Below, piece after piece: positions 47,372 through 55,488 of a DNA stretch of 64,000 nt. Under the pieces are notes generated by a model that ran no database searches, had not been told where the DNA came from, and saw only the letters and a program-made list of their open reading frames with translations. Made by a program: the position numbers and the translations under genes. The stretch comes from Chitinophaga sancti (GTDB taxonomy: Bacteria > Bacteroidota > Bacteroidia > Chitinophagales > Chitinophagaceae): contig NZ_CP139247.1 in NCBI RefSeq assembly GCF_034087045.1, positions 3,684,001-3,748,000 on the forward strand, written 5' to 3'. Every line of letters starts with the position of its first letter. Positions within the stretch are counted from its first letter, which is position 1.

Positions 47372-47905
47372 TCAGAGTAATTTCGCGGCCGCGTCTTCCC
47401 AGTTTAATATACGGTTATACCCTTCGATATGGATATTATGAGGTCCTGTAAAGAGCAGGGGGGTGCCTTTGAAGAACTGGAAGTTCCTGATCAGGTCATC
47501 GATCATGTAATCCGTTTGTACCAGGCTTTTGTCGCCACACAGGCAGTACTGCCGCCAGGTGAGGAAGGGGAAGTGGTCCTGCAGCCAGCTGATCTTGTCC
47601 ATCAGGGAATTCGGAAATTCCATGGCGGCAGAGACGATGTATACTTTGTATTTTTTGTTCAGTTCTTCGATCACCCTTTGAGCATCCGGGTATACGGGGA
47701 GGTCACGAAAGAAACCAGGGGTATTGAGATATTGGTGGATGATGCCTTTGTGTTCAGGTGGTACGGCTTCAGAGATAGATTTACCCCTGAGCTGGTCTTC
47801 TGTAAAGATGGTGCCGTAGTCCCGGTAATACCAGGAGCGGGCTTTTGTAATGGGATCTGCGATGGTTTCGTCCATATCTATGGCGATAGATGGCATGTGT
47901 TGCAT
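47372..47905 (-). CDS. 5'(3')-deoxyribonucleotidase (NT5C-type, HAD fold)
   Basis: A 177-residue HAD-superfamily protein. The N-terminal motif IDMDETIAD contains the nucleophile and acid/base Asp residues (DxDxT). The cap segment WYYRDYG and later VYIVSAAMEFPNS and YMIDD complete the HAD motifs. The pattern fits the small NT5C deoxyribonucleotidases that dephosphorylate deoxynucleoside monophosphates and control dNTP pools. The start could be the first ATG or the Met three codons later (47896). No signal peptide, so cytosolic. Confidence 0.85.
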   Translation of the reverse strand: MQHMPSIAIDMDETIADPITKARSWYYRDYGTIFTEDQLRGKSISEAVPPEHKGIIHQYLNTPGFFRDLPVYPDAQRVIEELNKKYKVYIVSAAMEFPNSLMDKISWLQDHFPFLTWRQYCLCGDKSLVQTDYMIDDLIRNFQFFKGTPLLFTGPHNIHIEGYNRILNWEDAAAKLL

Positions 47906-48035
47906 TCCGGGAAGATTGTATTTACGAAACGATACGCAATAAATATAACAAAATTCCCTGCAGACAGCTACAAAAAAGAAGTTGTATCCTGGTTAAAACC
48001 TCTTGGAATCAACCAAATAGAAACCCGGACCCATT

Positions 48036-48240
48036 AGGTATCTGAATAAAACATTCATGAAAGCGGGAATTCACCAACAGGCATGAAACCTATTTTCAAT
48101 GAAAAGAGGATGTATCCTAAGTAACAGGAAGGCCATGAGAATTGCATATACGAAAATTCTCTCCATCAGAGGTATCCGAATAAAAACCTTCATGAAAGAG
48201 AGAATTTACCAACGGGGAATGAAACCCATTGTCAGAAAAA
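48036..48240. repeat. Imperfect ~70-bp direct duplication in a 390-bp intergenic region
   Basis: Two copies begin aggtatc(t/c)gaataaaa at 48036 and 48170 and continue with (c)ttcatgaaag, a gaatt(c/t)accaac block and atgaaaccca/t, ending with a run of A. They are separated by about 65 bases. Together they fill most of the gap between the deoxyribonucleotidase start and the terminator of the MG2-domain gene (47906-48297). No gene is visible here. The second copy runs into the terminator stem. Confidence 0.75.
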
Positions 48241-48275
48241 AAGGGTGCGTCTCAAAACTTTGAGACGCACCCTTT
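48240..48275 (-). terminator. Intrinsic terminator of the MG2/TonB-plug gene
   Basis: A 16-bp perfect stem (aagggtgcgtctcaaa with tttgagacgcaccctt) has almost no unpaired centre. On the minus strand it is followed by a run of seven T. It starts about 22 bases after the stop codon. Confidence 0.88.
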
Positions 48276-48297
48276 CTATTTATTTGTATACTACTTA

Positions 48298-50742
48298 TTA
48301 ATACAATTGTTCCACACGACCCAGTGTTCCATCTTCAGCCATACCTTCTACCACAACTCTGAATCTTCTTGTAAAGTCATTATTGTAGAAAGAAATACGT
48401 GCTGTATGCGTCAGGGTATCTGCTACCAGGTTTGGATTCCAGTACAGTGTCAGTCGCTTATCCTGCAATATATGGATCTCTTTACGTACAGTATAATCAG
48501 GTGCATAGAATTCTTTTACGATATCATAACCTGCCTTGCGATATTTTTCAAATCCATGTGTATCTACGTCTGACTTGCTATCACCACCACGTCTCAGGTA
48601 CACCGCAATCGCACCACTGCTACCCCCAAAACCACCTACGAAAGTCGGACGCAATACCTTGATGAACGCCACATCCTGGATGTTGATGTTATTCAGCATT
48701 GCCACACTCGTCGGCATTTCATTCAGGAACAGTACCGGTGCACCACCACGCCATTGCATAGCCGGGGTAGTAGGATCTGTTGTATTGATCGTCAGACCCG
48801 GTACTTTGGACTGCAGGTACTGGAAGATGTTGATTGCACCGTTTTCAGACTTGGTCAGGTCAAATGAATAACCATCACCCGCGTTAAACATACCGGTAGC
48901 ATAACGTTGTTCTACTACTTCGGTTCTGCTCAGACGTTTATCCTTTACGTTATACTCCTGCAGGAAGATTGGTTTCTGCTGTATAGAACGTGTTACTGCA
49001 TTGTTTTCATTTACTGTATTCAGGAAGCTGTTCAGCACAGTGTTTTCAATAGGCTGTGGCTCTCTGAAAGGATAAGGCATGTTAGCAGAAGACTGCGTCT
49101 CGAAGAAATGATTCTCAAACTTCACGTTCACGTCTTTCCAGGCTTTATTCGGATCGTTTGCACGATAGAATACGTTGATGGTATCTACGAACTGCAGACG
49201 GTCTATGGCAAATTCACCTTTATCATTCGTAGTAACAGAAGAGAATGCGGTAGAAGTATCAACAGGCTGTTTCAGGATGAAATCCACTTTACCATTTGAC
49301 AGTGGAGCAGTACCCTTGTTGATGGTTGCGATACCTTTCAGCAGCAGTCCCTGTTCATAAGGATACTTGATTTCTGGCAGGTAGTTGTGCAGAATTTTTT
49401 CCCATGTAAACCTTCTCCATCCATTCGTCATCATCACCAGGTCCAGGCCCTGCAGGGTAGCAGGATCCATATCTCTGAAGTACTGAGCCGGATTGGCGAT
49501 ATACCCTTTCAGATCAGAAGTCATCAGCAGGTTAGAGAGGATGTTGTTCTGATCATCGCTGATCACCACATTGTCCGCATCAGTGATAGATACAGACAGG
49601 CTGGTCAGCATGGTATCAGGCACTTTTACTTCCAGTACATTCTTCTGTCTTGGCTGATTGTTGATCTTTAAATTCTGTAAAGTCAGTTGCAGCTGATCAG
49701 GTTTACGTACAAATGCCAGACGCTCTGCGATTGGCATACCATCTGCAGTGAAGATGGTGAACTGTACGATACCTGATGGCAGGTTGGCAGTAGGAATGAA
49801 GCCGCTCAACTGGCCTTCAGCTGAATTCAGCTTGGCTTTATATATCACGTGTTGTTGCATCTGTGCTACAACCAACATATTGTTATATATAGGATTATCT
49901 TTCGTAGCCGGCAAAGTCTGATAGAAGATACGTGTACCTTTATTGAATATTTTAAGTCCCACACCCGCTGTCTTTAATTGTGGCAGCAGTACCGTTTTTT
50001 GTTGTCCTTTGCTGGTTTGAACGATTGCCTTGTAAGTTTCACCGGCTGCAGGGGTCAGGTCAAACATGCCCATACCGTCGCGCGTTGTTTTCAGTAATGT
50101 AACTGTTTCCCCTTTCAGGTTCTGTACGATACCATTCACTTCGATAGGGTAACCCTGATCATTAATCGCCTTGAATGCAATACGACCGCCCACACCTACG
50201 ATCGCATTACCGCCTTCAGGGAAAAATTGAACAGAAAAGTCATTGCCAACCGGTTTAACCGGCAATTGGCCCGGGTGAGCCGGATCAAAGATTTCGATGT
50301 CCTTGTAGAACAAGAACTCTGCATCAAAGTTCAGCATCCAGGCAGTATAAGCACGGATCTGGTATTGACCCGGCGGCATGGTTTCCGGAACTACAAACGC
50401 ACCTGAACCAGTAGCACCACCTATAGAAATAAGTTTCTTTTGAACAATCTTCCCACTCTTATCGATTAATTCTACATATAGGTTCGTTGCAGAGAGAGAA
50501 GGCTGGCCTTGCAACAGTACATAGGCCTTAAACCAGATGGTTTCACCAGCACCGTAGTAATCTTTGTCTACCTGCAGATAAACTTTTTCCTGGGGAAAGC
50601 GTTTGCTGTACTGTTCAAGGGCTTGCGTAATTTTATCCTGCCATTCATCGGCGGGATAAAATGCAAGGGCTGCTGTAATACCCATCAGACATAATGGGAA
50701 CAACCACTTTAAGCGATTAGTTTTAGATTTCACAGATTGCAT
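48298..50742 (-). CDS. Cell-envelope protein with MG2-like N-terminus and TonB plug domain
   Basis: I place the start at the Met that begins MQSVKSKTNRLKWLFPLCLMG, because a clean signal peptide follows; the frame stays open upstream to 50817 with a second hydrophobic stretch that looks non-native. Mature residues about 35-150 (KVYLQVDKDYYGAGETIWFKAYV) resemble the MG2 domain of alpha-2-macroglobulins. A middle part contains a carboxypeptidase-regulatory-like segment (GKVDFILKQPVDTSTAFSSVTTNDKGEF). Near the C-terminus a TonB-receptor plug-like segment (NIFQYLQSKVPGLTIN...MQWRGGAPVLFLNEM...GGSSGAIAVYLRRGG) is present without a following beta-barrel. Such barrel-less plug proteins are common in Bacteroidota and their role is unclear. 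It is not next to any SusC/SusD pair here. Confidence 0.8.
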   Translation of the reverse strand: MQSVKSKTNRLKWLFPLCLMGITAALAFYPADEWQDKITQALEQYSKRFPQEKVYLQVDKDYYGAGETIWFKAYVLLQGQPSLSATNLYVELIDKSGKIVQKKLISIGGATGSGAFVVPETMPPGQYQIRAYTAWMLNFDAEFLFYKDIEIFDPAHPGQLPVKPVGNDFSVQFFPEGGNAIVGVGGRIAFKAINDQGYPIEVNGIVQNLKGETVTLLKTTRDGMGMFDLTPAAGETYKAIVQTSKGQQKTVLLPQLKTAGVGLKIFNKGTRIFYQTLPATKDNPIYNNMLVVAQMQQHVIYKAKLNSAEGQLSGFIPTANLPSGIVQFTIFTADGMPIAERLAFVRKPDQLQLTLQNLKINNQPRQKNVLEVKVPDTMLTSLSVSITDADNVVISDDQNNILSNLLMTSDLKGYIANPAQYFRDMDPATLQGLDLVMMTNGWRRFTWEKILHNYLPEIKYPYEQGLLLKGIATINKGTAPLSNGKVDFILKQPVDTSTAFSSVTTNDKGEFAIDRLQFVDTINVFYRANDPNKAWKDVNVKFENHFFETQSSANMPYPFREPQPIENTVLNSFLNTVNENNAVTRSIQQKPIFLQEYNVKDKRLSRTEVVEQRYATGMFNAGDGYSFDLTKSENGAINIFQYLQSKVPGLTINTTDPTTPAMQWRGGAPVLFLNEMPTSVAMLNNINIQDVAFIKVLRPTFVGGFGGSSGAIAVYLRRGGDSKSDVDTHGFEKYRKAGYDIVKEFYAPDYTVRKEIHILQDKRLTLYWNPNLVADTLTHTARISFYNNDFTRRFRVVVEGMAEDGTLGRVEQLY

Positions 50743-50923
50743 GTGGAAACTTATTTGCGACAATATAGTATACAAAAATATAATATGCAAAATAATATGA
50801 AAAAATAACATATACAAAAAATACGGCTAGTGTTTTATAAACTAAATTGTTATAAACTTTCTTAGGATATTGCAGGCCGAAAATGGTTAAGAAAATATCA
50901 GTTTAACGATCAGGTATAAATAA

Positions 50924-52153
50924 ATGAAAGACAATAGATTAGTAGTTATTGGGGGTGGGGCAGCTGGTTTCTTCTGTGCGGTAAATGCCGCCAGAATGGC
51001 AAAATCACTGGAAGTCATCCTGTTAGAAAAGAGTGGCAAGCTGCTTTCCAAAGTAAAAGTATCCGGCGGCGGCAGGTGCAATGTCACGCATAATGCCCCC
51101 GATATATTATATATGTCAAAGCGTTATCCAAGAGGACAGCATTTTGTGAAGAAGTCTTTTGGGCATTTTTTTGTGCCTGACACCATCCAGTGGTTTCAGG
51201 AAAGAGGCGTTTCGCTCAAGGCAGAACCCGATGGACGTATGTTTCCGGTTACAGATAGTTCCCAGACCATCATCGATTGTCTCCTGAAGGAAGCAGATAA
51301 ATACAGGGTGCAGATCAGAACCAACACGGCTGTAAGCGGCCTGGAACAAACCTCCGATGGCTGGAAAGTGCTGTTGCAGGACGAAGCACCTATCGAAGCA
51401 AAGTTTGTATTTGTAGCGGCTGGAGGGTATCCTCAGGCTGATAAGTTTGGATGGTTGCAGGAAACCGGTCACGAAATCGTTCCTCCTTTGCCGTCGCTCT
51501 TTACTTTCAATATGCCGGGCAATCCAATTATCTCACTCATGGGTGTCAGCGCTATCGCCGCTGTGAAGATTGCAGGCACTAAGCTACAGGAACAGGGCCC
51601 TGTGCTCATCACCCACTGGGGGTTGAGCGGGCCCGCTATTTTACGGACCTCTGCCTGGGGGGCAAGAGAACTGGCAGATCTTAACTACCAGTTTACCGCT
51701 GTTATCAACTGGCTGCCGGATCACAATGAAAACAGCCTGCGGGAGGACCTGCAAAGCCTGCGATTCGAACTGGGCGGACAAAAGATCTACAACAAAAATC
51801 CTTTTGGCCTGCCCCAACGCTTATGGCAATTTATGCTGGAGCAGTCAGGCATTGCCGAAGACGCCCGCTGGGCCGATGTGCCTTCAAAGGAACAGAATAA
51901 ACTCATCAAACAACTGGTGGCCATGGAATGCCCTGTAAAAGGGAAGACCACGTTCAAAGAAGAATTTGTTACCTGTGGGGGCATCAAATTATCAGAGATC
52001 GATCCGAATACGATGGAAAGTAAATTATTGCCGCAATTGTTCTTTGGCGGTGAAGTAATGGATGTAGATGGCATTACAGGTGGGTTCAACTTCCAGCATG
52101 CATGGAGTAGTGGCTATATTGCTGCACAGACTATTGCTCAAAAAATGGGCTGA
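50924..52153 (+). CDS. HI0933/YhiN-family FAD-dependent flavoprotein
   Basis: A 409-residue protein with an N-terminal dinucleotide-binding motif (VVIGGGAAGFFCAVNAA), a following acidic strand end (VILLEKSG) and the family motif KVKVSGGGRCNVTH. A late ITGGFNFQHAWSSGYIAA closes the FAD site. This matches the HI0933/YhiN NAD(P)/FAD oxidoreductase family, whose substrate is not established. It is a single gene: the upstream neighbour is divergent and the downstream one convergent. The stop codon lies inside a small hairpin. Confidence 0.9.
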   Translation: MKDNRLVVIGGGAAGFFCAVNAARMAKSLEVILLEKSGKLLSKVKVSGGGRCNVTHNAPDILYMSKRYPRGQHFVKKSFGHFFVPDTIQWFQERGVSLKAEPDGRMFPVTDSSQTIIDCLLKEADKYRVQIRTNTAVSGLEQTSDGWKVLLQDEAPIEAKFVFVAAGGYPQADKFGWLQETGHEIVPPLPSLFTFNMPGNPIISLMGVSAIAAVKIAGTKLQEQGPVLITHWGLSGPAILRTSAWGARELADLNYQFTAVINWLPDHNENSLREDLQSLRFELGGQKIYNKNPFGLPQRLWQFMLEQSGIAEDARWADVPSKEQNKLIKQLVAMECPVKGKTTFKEEFVTCGGIKLSEIDPNTMESKLLPQLFFGGEVMDVDGITGGFNFQHAWSSGYIAAQTIAQKMG

Positions 52154-52168
52154 CTAGACAGTCAGCCC
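52147..52168 (+). terminator. Hairpin overlapping the flavoprotein stop codon
   Basis: An 8-bp stem (gggctgac with gtcagccc) with a 6-base loop includes the TGA stop. There is no T-run after it, so it may only pause or protect the mRNA. The stronger termination signal lies about 200 bases downstream. Confidence 0.4.
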
Positions 52169-52329
52169 CATAGTAAACAAAACTAAATTAATCATCAAAT
52201 TAGCGTAAATATAACCGCCTTAAATATATAGGGCAAAGCAATATTATTTATTACGTAATAGAGAAGCTCTATATCTGTGATTACGGAGTAATTGATTATT
52301 ATTTATGACGCAATTAATGCTATATCTAT
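52169..52329. other. AT-rich non-coding 3' stretch
   Basis: No gene, repeat or recognisable motif was seen between the flavoprotein stop hairpin and the double terminator. The region is AT-rich, with scattered near-palindromic att/aat elements (for example tattatttattacgtaata near 52243-52260). Confidence 0.4.
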
Positions 52330-52412
52330 TTTTTCAGGATCGCTGCAAGCGATCCTGAAAAATCCCCCCAAATAAAAACGCTTTTGCCTCTGGCAAAAGC
52401 GTTTTTATTTGG
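52330..52412. terminator. Double hairpin terminator between convergent genes
   Basis: Two hairpins lie back to back. The first has a 15-bp stem (tttttcaggatcgct with agcgatcctgaaaaa) and a gca loop at 52330-52362. The second, at 52368-52412, has a perfect 21-bp stem around a tct loop, with A/T-rich tracts at its foot on both sides. It lies between the flavoprotein (+) and the deoxynucleoside kinase (-), and both strands give hairpin plus U-rich sequence. Confidence 0.85.
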
Positions 52413-52428
52413 CTTATAGCAACTTCTT

Positions 52429-53052
52429 TTAAAAGTAATTTATACCCGGTGGATAATCTTCCTCTAATGCTTTTAACAACCTTTCAAAGTCTTCAGCACT
52501 CCTGAGAAAATCTACCTTCGTCGTATCCACCATCAATGTCTTCACCGGGTGCTGCTTAATATACTGCATATACACATCCTGCAAATTACCCAGGTAACTA
52601 TCAGGTATCGATTGCTCATAAGACCTGTTCCTGTTCTTTATATTCTGCTGCAACTTTGTAATCGGTGCATTCAGAAATATCAGCAGATCCGGTTGTAACA
52701 ACTGCGGATTAATAATATCAAACAGCTTCTGGTACAGGCTATATTCCTCATCTTTCAATGTCACCTTTGCAAACAACAAACTCTTTATAAACAGGTAATC
52801 CGATATAAAAAAGTTGTTAAACATATCCTGCGTCTGCAACATATCTTTCAACTGCTTATACCGCTCGGCCATAAAAAACAGCTCCAACGGAAAAGCATAT
52901 TGCTGTGGCTTCTCGTAAAACTTAGGCAAAAATGGATTATCCGCAAACTCTTCCAATATCAGTTGCGCACCAAAGTGCTTCGCCAGTCTTGTAGCCAGCG
53001 TCGTTTTACCAGCCCCTATATTTCCTTCAATTGTAATGTATTTATAATTCAT
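52429..53052 (-). CDS. Deoxynucleoside kinase (dGK/dAK/dCK family)
   Basis: A 207-residue P-loop kinase. ITIEGNIGAGKTTLA is the P-loop, LEEFADNPFLPKFY carries the acidic substrate contact, and FFMAERYKQ and NRSYEQSIPDSYL fit the conserved Arg/lid segments. It phosphorylates deoxynucleosides for dNTP salvage. I chose the Met of MNYKYITIEG as start because its ATG overlaps the stop of folK as ATGA, giving coupled translation. The upstream extension of 17 codons would overlap folK further and has no family resemblance. Substrate preference cannot be read from the sequence. Confidence 0.88.
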   Translation of the reverse strand: MNYKYITIEGNIGAGKTTLATRLAKHFGAQLILEEFADNPFLPKFYEKPQQYAFPLELFFMAERYKQLKDMLQTQDMFNNFFISDYLFIKSLLFAKVTLKDEEYSLYQKLFDIINPQLLQPDLLIFLNAPITKLQQNIKNRNRSYEQSIPDSYLGNLQDVYMQYIKQHPVKTLMVDTTKVDFLRSAEDFERLLKALEEDYPPGINYF

Positions 53053-53549
53053 CTGGCTTGCTCCTGTAACTGAAATTTTTGGGCAGGTAATGTATCGGTA
53101 CACTCCGCCAGCAGAGCGCTGACATCTTTATGTAATACCGGATGTATCCAATCGGGACTAATCTCCACCAGCGGCACCAGTACAAACTGCCTGTTCGCCA
53201 TCTGCGGATGTGGCACTTTCAGCGCCGGCAAATCGATCACCGCATCATTATAAAAGATGATATCTATATCTATGACCCGTGCTCCCCATTTTTGTTGGCG
53301 TACCCTTCCCAACTGCCGTTCTATATCGAGTACGGTATCCAACAGCTCTTCAGCACTCAGTGTCGTATCTATCTGCAAAGCCTGATTCAGGTAGTCTGGT
53401 TGTTGCACATGGCCCCACGCAGCTGTTTCATACAATCCCGACTTTTTTTCAACGGTTCCCGCCCGCTTATCTATTTGCATCACAGCCTGTTGCAGGTTCT
53501 CCGTACGGTTGCCCAGATTACCACCTATAAGTAATATTGCTTTATTCAT
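53049..53549 (-). CDS. folK: 2-amino-4-hydroxy-6-hydroxymethyldihydropteridine pyrophosphokinase (HPPK)
   Basis: A 166-residue protein with the HPPK pattern: N-terminal ILLIGGNLGNR, the GLYETAAWG substrate loop, the signature RQQKWGARVIDIDIIFY (two catalytic Asp) and PHPQMANRQFVLVPL. It transfers pyrophosphate from ATP to the pterin in folate synthesis. The gene forms a two-gene operon with the deoxynucleoside kinase, which it overlaps by 4 bases, and diverges from sppA over a 71-base gap. Confidence 0.94.
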   Translation of the reverse strand: MNKAILLIGGNLGNRTENLQQAVMQIDKRAGTVEKKSGLYETAAWGHVQQPDYLNQALQIDTTLSAEELLDTVLDIERQLGRVRQQKWGARVIDIDIIFYNDAVIDLPALKVPHPQMANRQFVLVPLVEISPDWIHPVLHKDVSALLAECTDTLPAQKFQLQEQAR

Positions 53550-53583
53550 GTATCTTCAACGGCCCAAAAGTAGACATAATCTT

Positions 53584-53591
53584 TATTTTTG
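53584..53591 (+). promoter_or_regulatory. Candidate Bacteroidota -7 element upstream of sppA
   Basis: The octamer TATTTTTG matches the TAnnTTTG consensus exactly and lies about 30 bases before the sppA ATG. No TTG-type -33 element stands at the expected distance, so this is a weak call. Confidence 0.35.
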
Positions 53592-53620
53592 GAAAAAGCA
53601 GTTTTCCTTAATCTCAAAAT

Positions 53621-55378
53621 ATGCGTAGTTTTTTTAAGATCTTTTTGGCCAGCCTACTAGCACTCATTGTCGTAGGTGTTTTGGGAATCGTTATTCTCCT
53701 GGGATTGATCGGAAGCGCTATATCGCCCGATAAGGTTGTCATTTCCCCTAATGGCGTTCTGGTACTGGAAACAAACCAGGAGCTCAGTGAACAGAAAGTC
53801 GCCAACCCACTCAGCATGTTCACTAAAAAAGGAGATGGTGGCACTCCCGGATTGTTTGACGTCATCAGGCTGGTTGACAATGCAACCGGCGATGATAATA
53901 TCAAAGGTATTTACTTGAAAGTGGAAGGCAATGCCAACGGCTTTGCAACCAACCAGGAATTCAGAAACGCACTGGAGCGCTTCAAAGCCAGTGGCAAGTG
54001 GATCTATGCCTATGGCGAGAATATGAGTCAGCAGAGCTACTTTGTCGCCTCCGTGGCCAACAAAGTATACCTCCATCCAAAAGGAGGGCTTGACTTCAAT
54101 GGCTTTTATTCCCAGGTCACCTTCCTGAAAGGGCTGCTGGAAAAGTTGGAAATCCAGCCGCAGATCTTCTACGATGGCCGTTTCAAAAGCGCCACCGAAC
54201 CACTGCGCGAAACGGAAATGACCCCTGCAAACCGCATCCAGACCAATGCTTACCTGGGTGAACTGTATAGCAATTTCTTATTTAATATAGGTCAGAGCCG
54301 TAAAATCGATACAGCTACCCTGCACAAATACGCCAATGACGGCGCTATCCAAAATGCAGAAGATGCCGCCCGCCTGAAACTGGTGGATGGCCTGCGCTAC
54401 GACGACCAGGTGATGGATGAAATCAAATCCCGTCTGAGCCTGAGCGGCACTGACAAAGTGAACTTCGTGACCCTGAGCAACTACGAAAATGCCAATGAAC
54501 ACCGTTTCAGGGACAACGACGCCAAAATCGCCCTCATCTATGCCCAGGGTAGCATAGTAGGTGGCGATAGCGAAAAAGAAACTGTCATCAGCAGTGACCG
54601 CTATATCAAACTGATCAGGGAAGCCCGTCAGGACAACGATATCAAAGCTATCGTATTCAGGGTGAACTCCCCGGGTGGGAGCGCACTTGCTTCAGAAAGC
54701 ATCTGGCGAGAACTGACCCTGGCTAAGAAAGATAAACCAGTGATCGTATCTATGGGCGACTATGCCGCTTCCGGTGGCTATTACATCTCCTGCATGGCCG
54801 ATTCCATCTTTGCAGAGCCCAATACCCTCACAGGTTCTATTGGTGTATTTGCCGTGATCCCAAATCTGGGAAATTTCTTTAAGAATAAACTGGGTGTCAC
54901 TTTCGACGGTGTGAAAACCGCACAGTATGCTGATCTCGGTACTGCCAGCCGTGCTATGACAGACGATGAAAAACGTTTCATCCAGAATGGCGTTGATACG
55001 ACTTACATGGTATTCAAGACCCGGGTGGTCAATGGCCGTAAACTGAGTGGTGCAGTGGTAGACAGCATTGCACAGGGACGTGTATGGAGTGGTGTACAGG
55101 CAAAAGAATTAGGTCTGGTAGACCGTATCGGTGGTATTCAGGACGCCATTGCATGTGCTGCGAAGATGGTGCATGCCGGTTCTTTCAATGTAAAGGAATA
55201 TCCTGAACCACAGGGAGGCCTTGAAAAGGTAGTGAGAAGTCTGGGTGGCGATATGCAATCCCGGATGGTAAAGAATGAACTGGGTGAGAACTATAGCCTG
55301 TACGAGCAGGTGAAGAGGATCAAAGAAATGAGTGGCCAGGTACAGGCCAGAATTCCCTATGATATTGAGATCAAATAG
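53621..55378 (+). CDS. sppA: Signal peptide peptidase SppA, 67-kDa type
   Basis: A 585-residue protein with one N-terminal membrane anchor (IFLASLLALIVVGVLGIVILLGL) and two S49 protease-like halves, the length of the long SppA form. The catalytic Lys is K189 in YDGRFKSATEP in the N-terminal half; the nucleophile is S384 in GDYAASGGYY in the C-terminal half, after FRVNSPGGSALASE. This Lys/Ser division between halves is the known SppA arrangement. It digests leftover signal peptides in the inner membrane. It is followed closely by an intrinsic terminator. Confidence 0.95.
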   Translation: MRSFFKIFLASLLALIVVGVLGIVILLGLIGSAISPDKVVISPNGVLVLETNQELSEQKVANPLSMFTKKGDGGTPGLFDVIRLVDNATGDDNIKGIYLKVEGNANGFATNQEFRNALERFKASGKWIYAYGENMSQQSYFVASVANKVYLHPKGGLDFNGFYSQVTFLKGLLEKLEIQPQIFYDGRFKSATEPLRETEMTPANRIQTNAYLGELYSNFLFNIGQSRKIDTATLHKYANDGAIQNAEDAARLKLVDGLRYDDQVMDEIKSRLSLSGTDKVNFVTLSNYENANEHRFRDNDAKIALIYAQGSIVGGDSEKETVISSDRYIKLIREARQDNDIKAIVFRVNSPGGSALASESIWRELTLAKKDKPVIVSMGDYAASGGYYISCMADSIFAEPNTLTGSIGVFAVIPNLGNFFKNKLGVTFDGVKTAQYADLGTASRAMTDDEKRFIQNGVDTTYMVFKTRVVNGRKLSGAVVDSIAQGRVWSGVQAKELGLVDRIGGIQDAIACAAKMVHAGSFNVKEYPEPQGGLEKVVRSLGGDMQSRMVKNELGENYSLYEQVKRIKEMSGQVQARIPYDIEIK

Positions 55379-55400
55379 TATCGGCACTTAAAATTTACTT

Positions 55401-55431
55401 AAAACCTGCCCGTTGTGGCAGGTTTTTTTAT
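55401..55431 (+). terminator. Intrinsic terminator after sppA
   Basis: A 10-bp stem (aaaacctgcc with ggcaggtttt) with a 6-base loop cgttgt is followed directly by more T residues. It lies 22 bases after the sppA stop. Confidence 0.88.
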
Positions 55432-55440
55432 ACAACTTAG

Positions 55441-55461
55441 GTAAAACAATAGTAGTTTTAC
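55441..55461. promoter_or_regulatory. Possible operator: inverted repeat upstream of the ABC-2 permease gene
   Basis: A perfect 7-bp inverted repeat gtaaaac-N7-gttttac lies 28 bases before the permease start. TAGTTTTA inside it is one base from the -7 consensus TAnnTTTG, so a bound repressor would cover the promoter. This is inferred from position and symmetry only. Confidence 0.35.
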
Positions 55462-55488
55462 GCGATTTTCTAGCAACTAAATAGGCGT

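Noticed and set aside
47429..48037. 202-codon plus-strand frame over the deoxyribonucleotidase gene
   Set aside because: It runs antisense to a clear HAD-family gene and ends in the repeated intergenic block; no motif was seen.
50743..50817. Upstream extension of the MG2/TonB-plug protein to a Met 25 codons earlier
   Set aside because: The extension is AT-rich DNA encoding a second hydrophobic stretch before an already complete signal peptide, as expected of a promoter region.
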